Shown here in pieces: positions 35,878 to 44,323 of a DNA stretch of 64,000 bases (its first letter is position 1; the number at the start of each line of letters is the position of its first letter). The notes below the pieces were generated by a model. That model did not search any database, was not told the DNA's origin, and saw only the letters and a program-made list of their open reading frames with translations. The position numbers were made by a program, and so were the translations under genes. The stretch comes from Bacillota bacterium (GTDB taxonomy: Bacteria; Bacillota; Bacilli; Paenibacillales; NBRC-103111): positions 1 to 64,000 of the forward strand of contig JAEWMH010000164.1 in assembly GCA_023393235.1 (NCBI GenBank), written 5' to 3'.

Positions 35878-36068
35878 AGGCTAACGGCGGCCACAGCCCT
35901 TATTTCGGCCAAATCGCACCTTTGGAAATTCTCACGGCGGCCAGCGCCGCTATTCGTCTCTTTTTACCCCTTAAACAGGCCAAACTCCACTAATAGCGGC
36001 GCTCACTTCCGTTAGAATCTCGAACTGCCGATTTCGAGGCAAATAGCGGCTCTGGCTTCCGTTAGAAT
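35878..36068. repeat. Four-unit palindromic intergenic element, family A, copy 3
   Basis: Direct units at 35878-35906 and 35928-35956 (CTAACGGCGGCCA; ATTCTCACGGCGGCCAG) and inverted units at 35991-36018 and 36041-36068 (AATAGCGG ... TTCCGTTAGAAT). The spacing is 50/63/50 as in the other two copies and the mirror centre is about 35973. It is followed within 135 bp by a family B element. No gene lies between aroC and 36467. Confidence 0.85.
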
Positions 36069-36198
36069 CAGCCATAGCGGCTGCCGGTCATCTCTGTCGG
36101 TCATCGTCAATGACACGGCAGTAAGCCGCAGGCCGCAGTCAAGCCATTATCACCATCGATCACCGCTGCTCCCACTTGAAGCAGCACCCGTCCATCGC

Positions 36199-36383
36199 TA
36201 TCGGAACTAAGAAACCCTTAGCGAGCAAAAACAGGCTGTTTGCTATTTTTACGGAACTCAGCGACTCTTAGAACCGTTTTCCGCCGCATATCCCGTTGCA
36301 AACCGCCTCTAAGAGTCGGAGAGTTCCGTTACACACCGGCAATGCGACTTTTTAACGTTTAAGGTCGGCTGAGTTCCGTTAAA
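36199..36383. repeat. Four-unit palindromic intergenic element, family B, copy 2
   Basis: Direct units with CGGAACTAAG (36202) and CGGAACTCAGCGACTCTTAG (36252), 50 bp apart, then inverted units CTAAGAGTCGGAGAGTTCCG (36309) and AAGGTCGGCTGAGTTCCGTT (36361), 50 bp apart. Exact mirror symmetry around about 36290. It ends 84 bp from the stop codon of the phosphotransferase gene. Confidence 0.85.
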
Positions 36384-36466
36384 AATGGAACCTACCTCCT
36401 CCAGGCAAATTTCCACATGATATTTTGCAAACATTCACCAGATTCGCGCTTTAATCGAGTACACTT

Positions 36467-37294
36467 TCACCTGCTGCTCTCCAATAACACTTCTAACAGC
36501 TGAACCCGCTTATTTACTGTAGTAATACCATTTAATAATGGTCCAACAACACGATAGAGTGCAGCCTGCAGCATACAGCAATCAAATGTTACTTTATCCA
36601 CTTCCTCCGAATATACCTTAGCCCAAGTGTGAAGAGAAGCTGCTGACTCCTCATGCCATAATACATTCCAGTATAAAAATTGACAGAGCCCATACATCTC
36701 AGGTGCAATTTGTGGAGTGAAATCGATTATAGACGCAACCATATTCCCACGCATCAGAAAGTTATCTGCACCTAAATCACCGTGAATGAGCTGCTTGGGC
36801 AACTTTGTGATCAAATCCCTGATCTTGGATAACCTTGCTGTTGCTTCTGCAATAGAAGGAGAAACTGAAAAAATTCCGGTATCCGGTAATTTATCCAAAA
36901 GAAACTCCAATGATTGAGCATCGTCCCAAGCATTCTGTCTTTCCAATTTAACATCGTTAATCGGAAAGCTTCGCAATGCTTCAAAATATTTTTTTATATA
37001 TTTAATTGCCTGTATAGTTTGTACTTCGGAAAAAACCTTACAAGTGTCCCCAGCTCTCCATTCATATAGAACTATCCGCTCACTACGGGCTACAATATGG
37101 CTTTGCTTGAGTCCGGCAGATTCTAGAAGCGGTAAAACCTTTTCGTACAAATCCAGAAAATCCTGCCGTTCTCCCGCCTTAGCAATATAACACCCCGTTT
37201 GGGTTTGAACAAAAGAGGTCACTCCGTTTCCGCTTTCAGTGGGGATAATATTCAGTACCTTTTCACCCAACTGCCCCTCAATCCATCTATACAT
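36467..37294 (-). CDS. Aminoglycoside-phosphotransferase-like (APH) family protein
   Basis: 275 residues, protein-kinase-like fold. Brenner motif LIHGDLGADNFLM (HGD-x4-N) and the following metal Asp in VASIIDFTPQ. The N-lobe has ERIVLYEWRAGDTCK. The substrate is unknown. Relatives include homoserine kinase-, choline- and antibiotic kinases, so resistance should not be assumed. The start MYRWIEG at 37294 has GGGGAGGGG. The gene is clearly more AT-rich than its neighbours and sits in a cluster of repeat elements, which suggests acquisition. A terminator lies only 30 nt upstream and leaves no room for a promoter. Confidence 0.75.
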   Translation of the reverse strand: MYRWIEGQLGEKVLNIIPTESGNGVTSFVQTQTGCYIAKAGERQDFLDLYEKVLPLLESAGLKQSHIVARSERIVLYEWRAGDTCKVFSEVQTIQAIKYIKKYFEALRSFPINDVKLERQNAWDDAQSLEFLLDKLPDTGIFSVSPSIAEATARLSKIRDLITKLPKQLIHGDLGADNFLMRGNMVASIIDFTPQIAPEMYGLCQFLYWNVLWHEESAASLHTWAKVYSEEVDKVTFDCCMLQAALYRVVGPLLNGITTVNKRVQLLEVLLESSR

Positions 37295-37323
37295 TCCAGT
37301 CCCCTCCCCATCCTCCGCAACAA

Positions 37324-37364
37324 AACAAAAAACCGGCTGCAAGGAATCAATCCCTGCAGCCGGT
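37324..37364 (-). terminator. Intrinsic terminator of the 57-residue gene
   Basis: ACCGGCTGCAGGG / CCTTGCAGCCGGT-type stem followed on the minus strand by TTTTTTGTTTT, 14 nt after the stop codon. Confidence 0.85.
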
Positions 37365-37377
37365 CTTTTATGCCGCG

Positions 37378-37551
37378 CTACACCAGTGGAACAGAAGATG
37401 AAGCCGGATCCTTCCGCATCCGTACCTCCTGCAGCTCGGGATCGTTCATCATGCCGGTAAGCTGAGACAAATCGATGCCCAATATCTGCGCACATTCCTG
37501 CATGGTAATAAACCCGCGGCGGTAAGCTGTAATCACCTTCCGCTTATCCAT
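37378..37551 (-). CDS. Small hypothetical protein, helix-turn-helix-like
   Basis: 57 residues. KVITAYRRGFITMQECAQIL followed by GIDLSQLTGMM looks like one helix-turn-helix unit. The C-terminus is charged (RMRKDPASS). ATG at 37551 with GAGGGGG. Its own terminator follows. It lies downstream of cheR in the same direction. No family recognised. Confidence 0.6.
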   Translation of the reverse strand: MDKRKVITAYRRGFITMQECAQILGIDLSQLTGMMNDPELQEVRMRKDPASSSVPLV

Positions 37552-37674
37552 CTCGACGGCCCCCTCAAGCATTTCTGGAAGTCAAGCCGCTTCCTCTTGG
37601 TTGCGTCTGGAGTCATTGGAAAAAGCGGCTTATGTGTATAGTATAGGAAAAGCTGGGAACCCTTATACTCCCCT

Positions 37675-38451
37675 TTACTTTTTCCTGTAGAAGAATGTAT
37701 CTGCAGGCTCCATATTATACTGGCCCGGCGAGAAAATCTGCTCCGTGCTGCCGACAAACAGGATTCCGCCCGGCTTCAGCGCCTTGGCAAACTTGTGGTA
37801 CAGCAGATGCTTGGCCTCTTCCGTAAAATAGATCATCACATTGCGGCAAACGATCAGATCGAAGCCTTCCTCAAACTGGTCCACCAATAAATTCTGCTTT
37901 TGGAACCGGATCATGCGCTTCAGCTCATCCGTCACACAAAAGGTCAGCTGGTCCTGCCGGAAGTACTTCTTGAGGTATGTGGCAGGCACATCCCGGATGG
38001 AACGGTCCGGATAAACCCCTTTTTTGGCCTTCTCCAGCGCTCCCTCATCTATATCCGTGGCCAGCAGCTGAATATCCATCCCTTTGCCTTGCTCCGCCAG
38101 AATCATCGCCAGGGTATACGGCTCTTCGCCGGTGGAGCAGGCCGCACTCCATACCTTGGGGCGTCTGGTGGCCTTCAGCATCTCCGGCACAAATTGCTTC
38201 TCCAGAATCTCCCACCGGTTCGGATTGCGCCAGAATTCAGAGACGTTGATGGTCATTCTGTCCAAAAATTCATAGAACAGGTTCTTGTCCTTCATCATGG
38301 CGTCGAAAAAATCCGCAAAGGTTTTATAGCCCTTTTTTTCACGCAGAGTGGTGAGACGCCGTTTCATTTGCGCTTCTTTGTATTGGGATAAATCAATTGC
38401 GGTAAAATCCTTAACCTTTTTAATAAAGAGGGCAAAATCCTTGTCTTCCAT
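37675..38451 (-). CDS. cheR: Chemotaxis protein methyltransferase CheR
   Basis: SAM-dependent methylation of glutamates on chemoreceptors. 258 residues. N-terminal helical domain (about 1-70) with KRRLTTLREKKGY and the TINVSEFWRNPNRW segment, then the Rossmann domain with WSAACSTGEEPYTLAM at 101-116, LLATDIDEGAL, and DLIVCRNVMIYF. Placed between ndk and aroC, as in B. subtilis. No other chemotaxis gene is in the window. Confidence 0.95.
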   Translation of the reverse strand: MEDKDFALFIKKVKDFTAIDLSQYKEAQMKRRLTTLREKKGYKTFADFFDAMMKDKNLFYEFLDRMTINVSEFWRNPNRWEILEKQFVPEMLKATRRPKVWSAACSTGEEPYTLAMILAEQGKGMDIQLLATDIDEGALEKAKKGVYPDRSIRDVPATYLKKYFRQDQLTFCVTDELKRMIRFQKQNLLVDQFEEGFDLIVCRNVMIYFTEEAKHLLYHKFAKALKPGGILFVGSTEQIFSPGQYNMEPADTFFYRKK

Positions 38452-38654
38452 CGTCTATTTTCCTCCCGGGTCGGCATGCGCTAGGAAGTCTTCCCTTCGA
38501 GACCCACAGCTGATGCTTACGATGCTAGTTCTCTTTCTTCAACCGCCGGACGGGCACTTCGCATAATTGTGTTCGGCTCCGCTATTTATTCCATGCGTTT
38601 GCGCCAAACTCCTTCTTCCACCGACAAAAAATCCATGCATTTGGGGCCAAATGC

Positions 38655-38689
38655 AAACAAAAACACCCGGATTCCAGGAATCCAGGTGT
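38655..38689 (-). terminator. Intrinsic terminator of ndk
   Basis: ACACCTGGATTCC, 3-nt loop, complementary arm ending GGGTGT, then five T, about 20 nt after the ndk stop. The remaining 200 bp up to cheR shows nothing recognisable. Confidence 0.8.
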
Positions 38690-38706
38690 CCGCAGCATGA
38701 TAGCGC

Positions 38707-39150
38707 TTAAATCCATCTGCTGTTTGCCCGCTCATAGGTAACGAGCTCCTCCGGAAGGAAGAAGTTGCTGATTTCCCTCACCGCCGCCTCCGGAGAATCG
38801 GAGCCGTGGATCAGGTTCATGCCCGTATGTATCGAAAAATCGCCCCGTATGGTACCGGGAACTGCATCCACCGCCTTGGTTTTACCCATCATCAGCCGCG
38901 AAAGGGTGACAATATCATCCCCCTGCCATACCATGGCAAACACCGGTCCGGAGGTGATAAAATCCACCAATTCCCCGTAAAACGGTTTTTCCCGGTGCTC
39001 CGCATAATGAAATTCCGCCTGCTCCTTCGAGACAATCAACAGCTTGGCGGCGATAAGTTGAAACCCTTTCATTTCAAAGCGCTTCACAATTTCTCCGATT
39101 AATCCGCGTTGCACACCATCGGGCTTCACCATCAAGAATGTCTTATCCAA
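38707..39150 (-). CDS. ndk: Nucleoside diphosphate kinase
   Basis: Phosphate transfer between NTPs and NDPs through a phospho-His. 147 residues. Catalytic His115 in NLIHGSDS, preceded by [10 protein letters not shown]-terminal [18 protein letters not shown]. Order hepT-ndk-cheR as in B. subtilis. Confidence 0.97.
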   Translation of the reverse strand: MDKTFLMVKPDGVQRGLIGEIVKRFEMKGFQLIAAKLLIVSKEQAEFHYAEHREKPFYGELVDFITSGPVFAMVWQGDDIVTLSRLMMGKTKAVDAVPGTIRGDFSIHTGMNLIHGSDSPEAAVREISNFFLPEELVTYERANSRWI

Positions 39151-39308
39151 CTGTCATCACCTCAGTTTATGTATGACGAAAATCACATGACTAGTGTACT
39201 CTATATAAGTATGATTCGCAAATGCAAACGATGCTTATGTATCGGAGCGGCACCTAACGTAAATCCTTCGTTTTCTTCGTCAAAACACAGCGGGATCAGG
39301 AGTAGCTT

Positions 39309-40283
39309 CTAATACGAGCGGTTGCCCACAAAATGGGCGATACGGATCAGATCATCCTTATGGCGGCCTGCAGGGAGCGGAGCCAGCACCTGAATGGCCT
39401 TTTGGATATAACGCTCAGCCAAGGCTTCAGCACACTGCACCCCCCGGCTGGTCAGCACCAGCTCCAAAAAGCGGCTGATATCCGTCTGTCCATCGGCGGC
39501 TTGGATGCGCTCAATCTCCGTCAGGAGCTCCACATTCAAATTTTCCTCCCGGAGGGCGTAGATGACCGGCAGGGTAATATTGCCCTGACGGATATCACTT
39601 CCCGGCGGTTTGCCAATCTGCTCTTCCGTCCCGCTTAAATCCAGCACATCATCTCTGATCTGGAAGGCCATACCGACATAATAGCCATATTGGTACAGCT
39701 TGGAGCTGATCACATCTCCGGCTTCCGCCGCTAATGCCCCCAATTGGCAGCTTACTGCGATAAGCAGGGCCGTTTTCCGCTTAATGCGGAGCAGATAATC
39801 CCTTACCCGCTGGCCCGAATGGAAAAACAGCCGGATCTGCTCCATTTCACCAATGCTCATCTCTACCAAGGCGGAGGACATGGAGCGGTGGATCCGGGGA
39901 TCGGGCAACTGGGTAATCACCTCTAAAGCCCGGGCAAAAATGTAATCCCCCGTATACATGGCCACCCGGTTATCCCATTTGGCCCTGACAGTGGGCTGGC
40001 CGCGGCGGGTATCCGCATCGTCAATAACATCGTCATGGACCAGCGAAGCCATGTGGATCAGTTCCATGGAAACCGCAATGTTCTTCAGCTTGTCCATGTC
40101 GTAGCGCCCGAACTGGCCGGACAGCAGGACAAATACAGGACGCAGCCGCTTGCCGCCCGCTTTAAGCAGATGCAGGGAGGTTTCACTAAGTTGGACATGA
40201 TCCGAACGGACGGAACGGTCCAGCTCTTTTTCAATGTGGTTCAGATCTTTTTTTAAGCGGGCATAAATGTCGACTATTTTCAT
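39309..40283 (-). CDS. hepT: Heptaprenyl diphosphate synthase component II (polyprenyl synthetase)
   Basis: Catalytic subunit that extends farnesyl diphosphate to the C35 side chain of menaquinone-7, with HepS as partner. 324 residues. First Asp-rich motif DDVIDD at 84-89 followed by RRGQPT, and the second DDVLD at 211-215. The ATG at 40283 overlaps the mqnA stop (ATGA). The much longer upstream frame is mqnA read in another frame. Confidence 0.96.
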   Translation of the reverse strand: MKIVDIYARLKKDLNHIEKELDRSVRSDHVQLSETSLHLLKAGGKRLRPVFVLLSGQFGRYDMDKLKNIAVSMELIHMASLVHDDVIDDADTRRGQPTVRAKWDNRVAMYTGDYIFARALEVITQLPDPRIHRSMSSALVEMSIGEMEQIRLFFHSGQRVRDYLLRIKRKTALLIAVSCQLGALAAEAGDVISSKLYQYGYYVGMAFQIRDDVLDLSGTEEQIGKPPGSDIRQGNITLPVIYALREENLNVELLTEIERIQAADGQTDISRFLELVLTSRGVQCAEALAERYIQKAIQVLAPLPAGRHKDDLIRIAHFVGNRSY

Positions 40284-41137
40284 TCCTTCACCTGCATTAA
40301 GGTATTTTCCTTCCAGATCCGGATAGTTGGCTGCTTGTCCAGCAGGCCAAGCTCCGCAGCCAGCTTGAAATACAGCGACAATCCCTTCCATTGGGGCTCC
40401 GCAAAGTCGTAGGTCAGCTGGCGGAAGTACCCGTCCCAATAAGCCTCGGTTCCCCCGATTGAAGTAACGGCCAGACTGATCATGCCGCTGGCATCCTTCA
40501 AGCCCTTCTCCTTGCTTTCCACGAAGGATTCGTACACCTCGCGGACCAGCTCCGGATACGCGTTCACTGCATCCTCCCGGATGGCCCAGACAGCGAAGGA
40601 CATCCAATGCCCCGTCAGCCGGTTCCATTCCTGACCCAAGTCGGTTACCTGGTAACCGTGGTCCAGCCAGCCTGCCCGGATGGCGTCATCCCCGATAAGC
40701 AGGGCGCCGTCGGCTTCCTGCATCATGGCGTCCAGATTGGGCGGGGAGGAAAAATAAGACGGTGTCCCTTTATAATAATGCTCCAGGATGATCTTTAGCA
40801 AATTTACGGAGGTAGCCGAGGTATTCACCAGGGCAATCCGGCCGTTGGCTATCTCGGCCAGCGGCTTCCGGTGGAACAGCAGGATGGAGTTCACCGGACC
40901 CCAGGCGCTGACGGACAGGTCCGGCAGCAGCACATATTCATTGGCATGCTCGCCGTAGGCAAAGCTGGATATGGGTCCCATGGCTACCGTCCCCTCTGCC
41001 ATAGCCCGGTTCAAGCTGGCAGGAACCTGACGGAGCAGTTCCACACGTCCGGTGAATCGGTGTTCAGGAAAGTGATGAAAAATCGGCCACACATTGGTGT
41101 AATCAATCCGGCCGATCCGTATCGGATATGGATTCAT
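40280..41137 (-). CDS. mqnA: Chorismate dehydratase (futalosine pathway)
   Basis: Converts chorismate to 3-enolpyruvylbenzoate, first step of futalosine-type menaquinone synthesis. 285 residues, periplasmic-binding-protein-like fold. IRIGRIDYTNVWPIFHHF, GPISSFAYGEHANEYVLLPD, NTSATSVNLLKIILEHYY, LLIGDDAIRAG and MSFAVWAIRED are family-typical. The start at 41137 (GGGGAG nine nt upstream) lies inside the end of ubiX, a 35-nt overlap. It uses chorismate made by aroC earlier in the window. Confidence 0.93.
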   Translation of the reverse strand: MNPYPIRIGRIDYTNVWPIFHHFPEHRFTGRVELLRQVPASLNRAMAEGTVAMGPISSFAYGEHANEYVLLPDLSVSAWGPVNSILLFHRKPLAEIANGRIALVNTSATSVNLLKIILEHYYKGTPSYFSSPPNLDAMMQEADGALLIGDDAIRAGWLDHGYQVTDLGQEWNRLTGHWMSFAVWAIREDAVNAYPELVREVYESFVESKEKGLKDASGMISLAVTSIGGTEAYWDGYFRQLTYDFAEPQWKGLSLYFKLAAELGLLDKQPTIRIWKENTLMQVKE

Positions 41138-41741
41138 TCGTATGCGCTCCCCATCTTGTATACATATCATGCTCGACATCCATCATATCCAGTATTTTCC
41201 CAACCAGGAAGCGGACGATATCCTCCAGGCTCCGGGGCTGGTGGTAAAAGCCCGGCATGGCAGGAATAATCTTTACTCCGCTCCGGGCAAGAATTAGCAT
41301 ATTTTCCAAATGAATCGCATGCAAGGGTGTTTCCCGCGGAACCAGAAGGAGGGGTCTGCCCTCCTTCAGTACCACATCCGCCGCACGCTCCAGCAGATTG
41401 TCGGAAGCCCCCCTCGCAACGGCGGACAAGGTCCCCATGGAGCAAGGAACGATGACCATACCGGATGTGAGAAAGGAGCCGCTGGCTACGGACGCTCCCA
41501 CATCCCGTAGCGGATGAAGGGTAAGCAGGCCTTCCGCCGGGTCCAGCTGTTTTCTGAGCTCGGCTGTGCGGTCTGAGGTTTCCCAGCCTAACTCGTCCTT
41601 CAACACCCGCCACCCCGCATCCGTTACAATCAGATGCACGGGAATCCGCTGCCGGAGCAGCTCGCGGCACAGCTCCACGCCGTAAATCACACCACTTGCC
41701 CCCGTTATACCGACGATCCAGGGCTTCCTGGCCTTTGACAT
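41103..41741 (-). CDS. ubiX: UbiX-family flavin prenyltransferase
   Basis: Makes prenylated FMN for UbiD-type decarboxylases. 212 residues. FMN-binding GITGASGVIYGVELC at the N-terminus, VIVPCSMGTLSAVARGASDN, the phosphate-binding RPLLLVPRETPLHAIHLENM and AMPGFYHQP. In futalosine organisms the product serves a UbiD-like decarboxylase of the pathway. That gene is not in the window. The start ATG shares one base with the mqnP stop. Confidence 0.9.
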   Translation of the reverse strand: MSKARKPWIVGITGASGVIYGVELCRELLRQRIPVHLIVTDAGWRVLKDELGWETSDRTAELRKQLDPAEGLLTLHPLRDVGASVASGSFLTSGMVIVPCSMGTLSAVARGASDNLLERAADVVLKEGRPLLLVPRETPLHAIHLENMLILARSGVKIIPAMPGFYHQPRSLEDIVRFLVGKILDMMDVEHDMYTRWGAHTNESISDTDRPD

Positions 41742-42607
41742 CAATGCACCACCATATCAAATAAGGTAAATACGAATACCAGCATGCTCAGAATGCCGTT
41801 CATCGTGAAGAACGCCGTATCCAGCTTGCTCAGGTCATGAGGCTTCACCAGGTGGTGCTCATAATACAGGATTACATAAGCAATAATGAGTCCCGCAAAA
41901 AATACCCAGCTTAAATCCGTGATCAGGTACAGGGCCGCAAAACCGACTGCAGTCATCACATGCAGCGCTCTGGAGATAATCAGAGCCTTGGCAATCCCGA
42001 ATCGCGCAGGAATGGAATACAGCCCTGCAGAACGGTCATACTCCACATCCTGGCAGGCATAGATAACATCAAATCCAGCGGTCCAGCATGCAACCGTCAA
42101 ATAAAACACAATGGAGATCCAGTCAATCCGTCCGGTCACCGCCACCCAGCCGCCCAGCGGCGCAAGCGCAATGGTTAACCCTAGGATAATGTGGCACAGC
42201 CAGGTAAAGCGTTTGGTATAAGAATAAAAGACCAGGAAAAACACAGCGATAGGAAGCAGTTTGACACATAAGGGGTTCAGCTGGGAGCTGGCCCAGATTA
42301 ATAAAGCGAATGAGGCCACAATAAACAGGATGACTTCTGCCGAGCTGATGAGACCCGCGGGTATAGCGCGGTTTTTCGTTCTGGGATTTCGTGCATCGAT
42401 AGCCTTGTCAATGACCCGGTTCAGGCTCATGGCAGCCGTTCGGGCTCCCACCATAGCCAGGGTCACCCAACCGATCTGGCTCCAGGAGGGCAGATGCCCG
42501 TTCACCGTCATCGAACCCAGCAGGGCACCCATATAAGCAAAGGGTAAAGCGAACACCGTATGTTCAAACTTAATCATTTCCAAGAAAATCTTGATTTTAT
42601 TCCACAT
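41741..42607 (-). CDS. mqnP: UbiA-like polyprenyltransferase (MqnP type)
   Basis: Integral membrane prenyltransferase that attaches the heptaprenyl chain to the naphthoquinone precursor. 288 residues, eight to nine membrane helices. First Asp motif in [20 protein letters not shown], second in [22 protein letters not shown]. The position between menG and ubiX-mqnA supports the futalosine-type assignment over UbiA of ubiquinone synthesis. It overlaps menG by 11 nt. Confidence 0.9.
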   Translation of the reverse strand: MWNKIKIFLEMIKFEHTVFALPFAYMGALLGSMTVNGHLPSWSQIGWVTLAMVGARTAAMSLNRVIDKAIDARNPRTKNRAIPAGLISSAEVILFIVASFALLIWASSQLNPLCVKLLPIAVFFLVFYSYTKRFTWLCHIILGLTIALAPLGGWVAVTGRIDWISIVFYLTVACWTAGFDVIYACQDVEYDRSAGLYSIPARFGIAKALIISRALHVMTAVGFAALYLITDLSWVFFAGLIIAYVILYYEHHLVKPHDLSKLDTAFFTMNGILSMLVFVFTLFDMVVH

Positions 42608-43340
42608 GCACCACGCCCTCCTTCTCCTGCCGGGGTTTGATCCCCAGATGCAGGGCGGCTATGCCGCCTGTGAAGGGTCTTGCTTCCACCCGCTCCAGGC
42701 CGCAATCCCTGAATATCCGGGCCAATTCTTTATGATCGGGAAACGTGATCAATGATTCCGGCAGCCACTTGTATTGCTCGTACCGCTTCGCCAGCAGGCG
42801 CCCCAGCACAGGAAGGATGCGCTGGAAGTAAAAATAGTAAATGGACTTGAAGGGCTGCCAGGTAGGCTTGGACAATTCCAGTGAAACCACCATCCCGCCG
42901 GGTTTCACCACCCGCCGCATTTCCTCAATCACCCTCACCAGATCAGGCACATTGCGGAGCGCAAAGCCGATGGTGGCATAGTCGAAGGTATTATCCGGGA
43001 ACGGAAGCTCCATGGCGTTGCCTTCCATCAGCTCGATCTGATTCTCCAGCCCCTCATCCCGGACCTTAACTCTCCCCCGCTCCAGCATATTGCGGCTGAA
43101 GTCAAGCCCGACAATCTGTCCGGAGCCGCTGGCCTGGGCCATGGAGATGGTCCAGTCACAGGTGCCGCAGCACAGGTCGATAGCCGTATCCCCCGGCTTC
43201 ATGGCCATCCGTTTCATGGTTCGCTTACGCCAAGCCTTATGCCGTCTGAAGCTCAACACATCATTCATCAGATCGTACTTGGGGGCGATACTCTCAAAGA
43301 CCTCATGCACAAATTTTTCCTTGGATTGGGTGGAATTCAT
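42597..43340 (-). CDS. menG: Demethylmenaquinone methyltransferase
   Basis: Final SAM-dependent C-methylation of menaquinone (UbiE/MenG). 247 residues. [23 protein letters not shown] motif [40 protein letters not shown] and [16 protein letters not shown]. Eight bp after hepS and overlapping mqnP. Also called menH in B. subtilis. Confidence 0.97.
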   Translation of the reverse strand: MNSTQSKEKFVHEVFESIAPKYDLMNDVLSFRRHKAWRKRTMKRMAMKPGDTAIDLCCGTCDWTISMAQASGSGQIVGLDFSRNMLERGRVKVRDEGLENQIELMEGNAMELPFPDNTFDYATIGFALRNVPDLVRVIEEMRRVVKPGGMVVSLELSKPTWQPFKSIYYFYFQRILPVLGRLLAKRYEQYKWLPESLITFPDHKELARIFRDCGLERVEARPFTGGIAALHLGIKPRQEKEGVVHVE

Positions 43341-43347
43341 CCGCTAG

Positions 43348-44217
43348 TCACCTCATCGCTCCTCCAGCAGCCGGCGGCTGCCGCACCATTCGGAAGAAAG
43401 GATCTCCGATTTGCAGCAGCTCCTGCATCAGTCTGTCCGAATCCAGTTGTTTCGCTTTTTCGTATAGGTGCCCCACTTGCTCGTCCAGCAGCTGCAGAAG
43501 CTGTTCCTTGATCCGGCATTTCTGCATCAGACCGTTGATCTGCTCCTGCCTGTCCGCGGAGGACTCCAATTCCACGAGGATTTCCCCGTAGCCCTGCTCT
43601 CTCATCCGCCAGAATGCCCAGCTTTCCCGGAACCGCTCCGGATTGCCAAGCTGGTCCAGCTCGTCCGCAAGCAGCTCGCAGCGGGCGAAGCATTCAAGAA
43701 TGTCCTGCCATGCTTTGCCCAGGCTATTCTTCATGAGATGGTCGAACCGGGCGAAAAGCTGTGCGCGGATACCCGCCATCCGCTGAAGATATTCGTCCGC
43801 AGTCAGCTTCAACTGCCGGATGCGGGCATACAGCGTCATTTTGAGCCGGTTGACCTCGCATATGGAACCTGCAATATGCTCCACCATGCCGATCTCCCCG
43901 GCTTCTGACAGAAGATGATAATATCCCGAACTGAAATAATCGCCCGCCAATACCTTTAACTGGCGGGAACGGACAGCCTTCTTTTCTTTCACCTGATTGG
44001 ACATGGATACCATTTCGTGGATATCGATGCCCATTTGAACCAGAGATACGGCCAGCGTCAAGCTTTCTGCCGATTTCCCCGCATTGCCGGATTCCTGAAG
44101 AAAGGCCAACAAAAGCCTGGAGCGCGCCTCCGGAAAAGCAGGCACTTCCGTGTGAAGCCGGATCATATCGTACTGTGTATATTGCTTTGCCAACTCGGGC
44201 AGGTGAAATAAACTCAT
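43348..44217 (-). CDS. hepS: Heptaprenyl diphosphate synthase component I
   Basis: Non-catalytic partner of HepT that binds substrate and sets chain length. 289 residues, all helical (LTLAVSLVQMGIDIHEMVSM, LAGDYFSSGYYHLLSEAGEI). The GDYFSSGYY-type segment is typical of HepS/HepT1. The ATG at 44217 has GGAGG. Sequence conservation in this family is low, so gene context helps the call. Confidence 0.88.
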   Translation of the reverse strand: MSLFHLPELAKQYTQYDMIRLHTEVPAFPEARSRLLLAFLQESGNAGKSAESLTLAVSLVQMGIDIHEMVSMSNQVKEKKAVRSRQLKVLAGDYFSSGYYHLLSEAGEIGMVEHIAGSICEVNRLKMTLYARIRQLKLTADEYLQRMAGIRAQLFARFDHLMKNSLGKAWQDILECFARCELLADELDQLGNPERFRESWAFWRMREQGYGEILVELESSADRQEQINGLMQKCRIKEQLLQLLDEQVGHLYEKAKQLDSDRLMQELLQIGDPFFRMVRQPPAAGGAMR

Positions 44218-44267
44218 CCGGTTGCCTCCGAACATGATGAAAATCACACTCAAATCTACAGCATTTA

Positions 44268-44276
44268 ATTATAGCA
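44268..44276 (-). promoter_or_regulatory. Extended -10 promoter of the hepS operon
   Basis: TGCTATAAT about 50 nt before hepS. No clear -35 hexamer, consistent with an extended -10 type. Confidence 0.55.
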
Positions 44277-44323
44277 TAACCTGCAATTGACCGCACGATT
44301 TCGTGAATATTTTGTGGCGGCAA

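Noticed and set aside
36467..37294. Reading the APH-fold gene as an antibiotic resistance gene
   Set aside because: The fold is shared by many small-molecule kinases and no resistance-specific motif is visible, so only the family is named.
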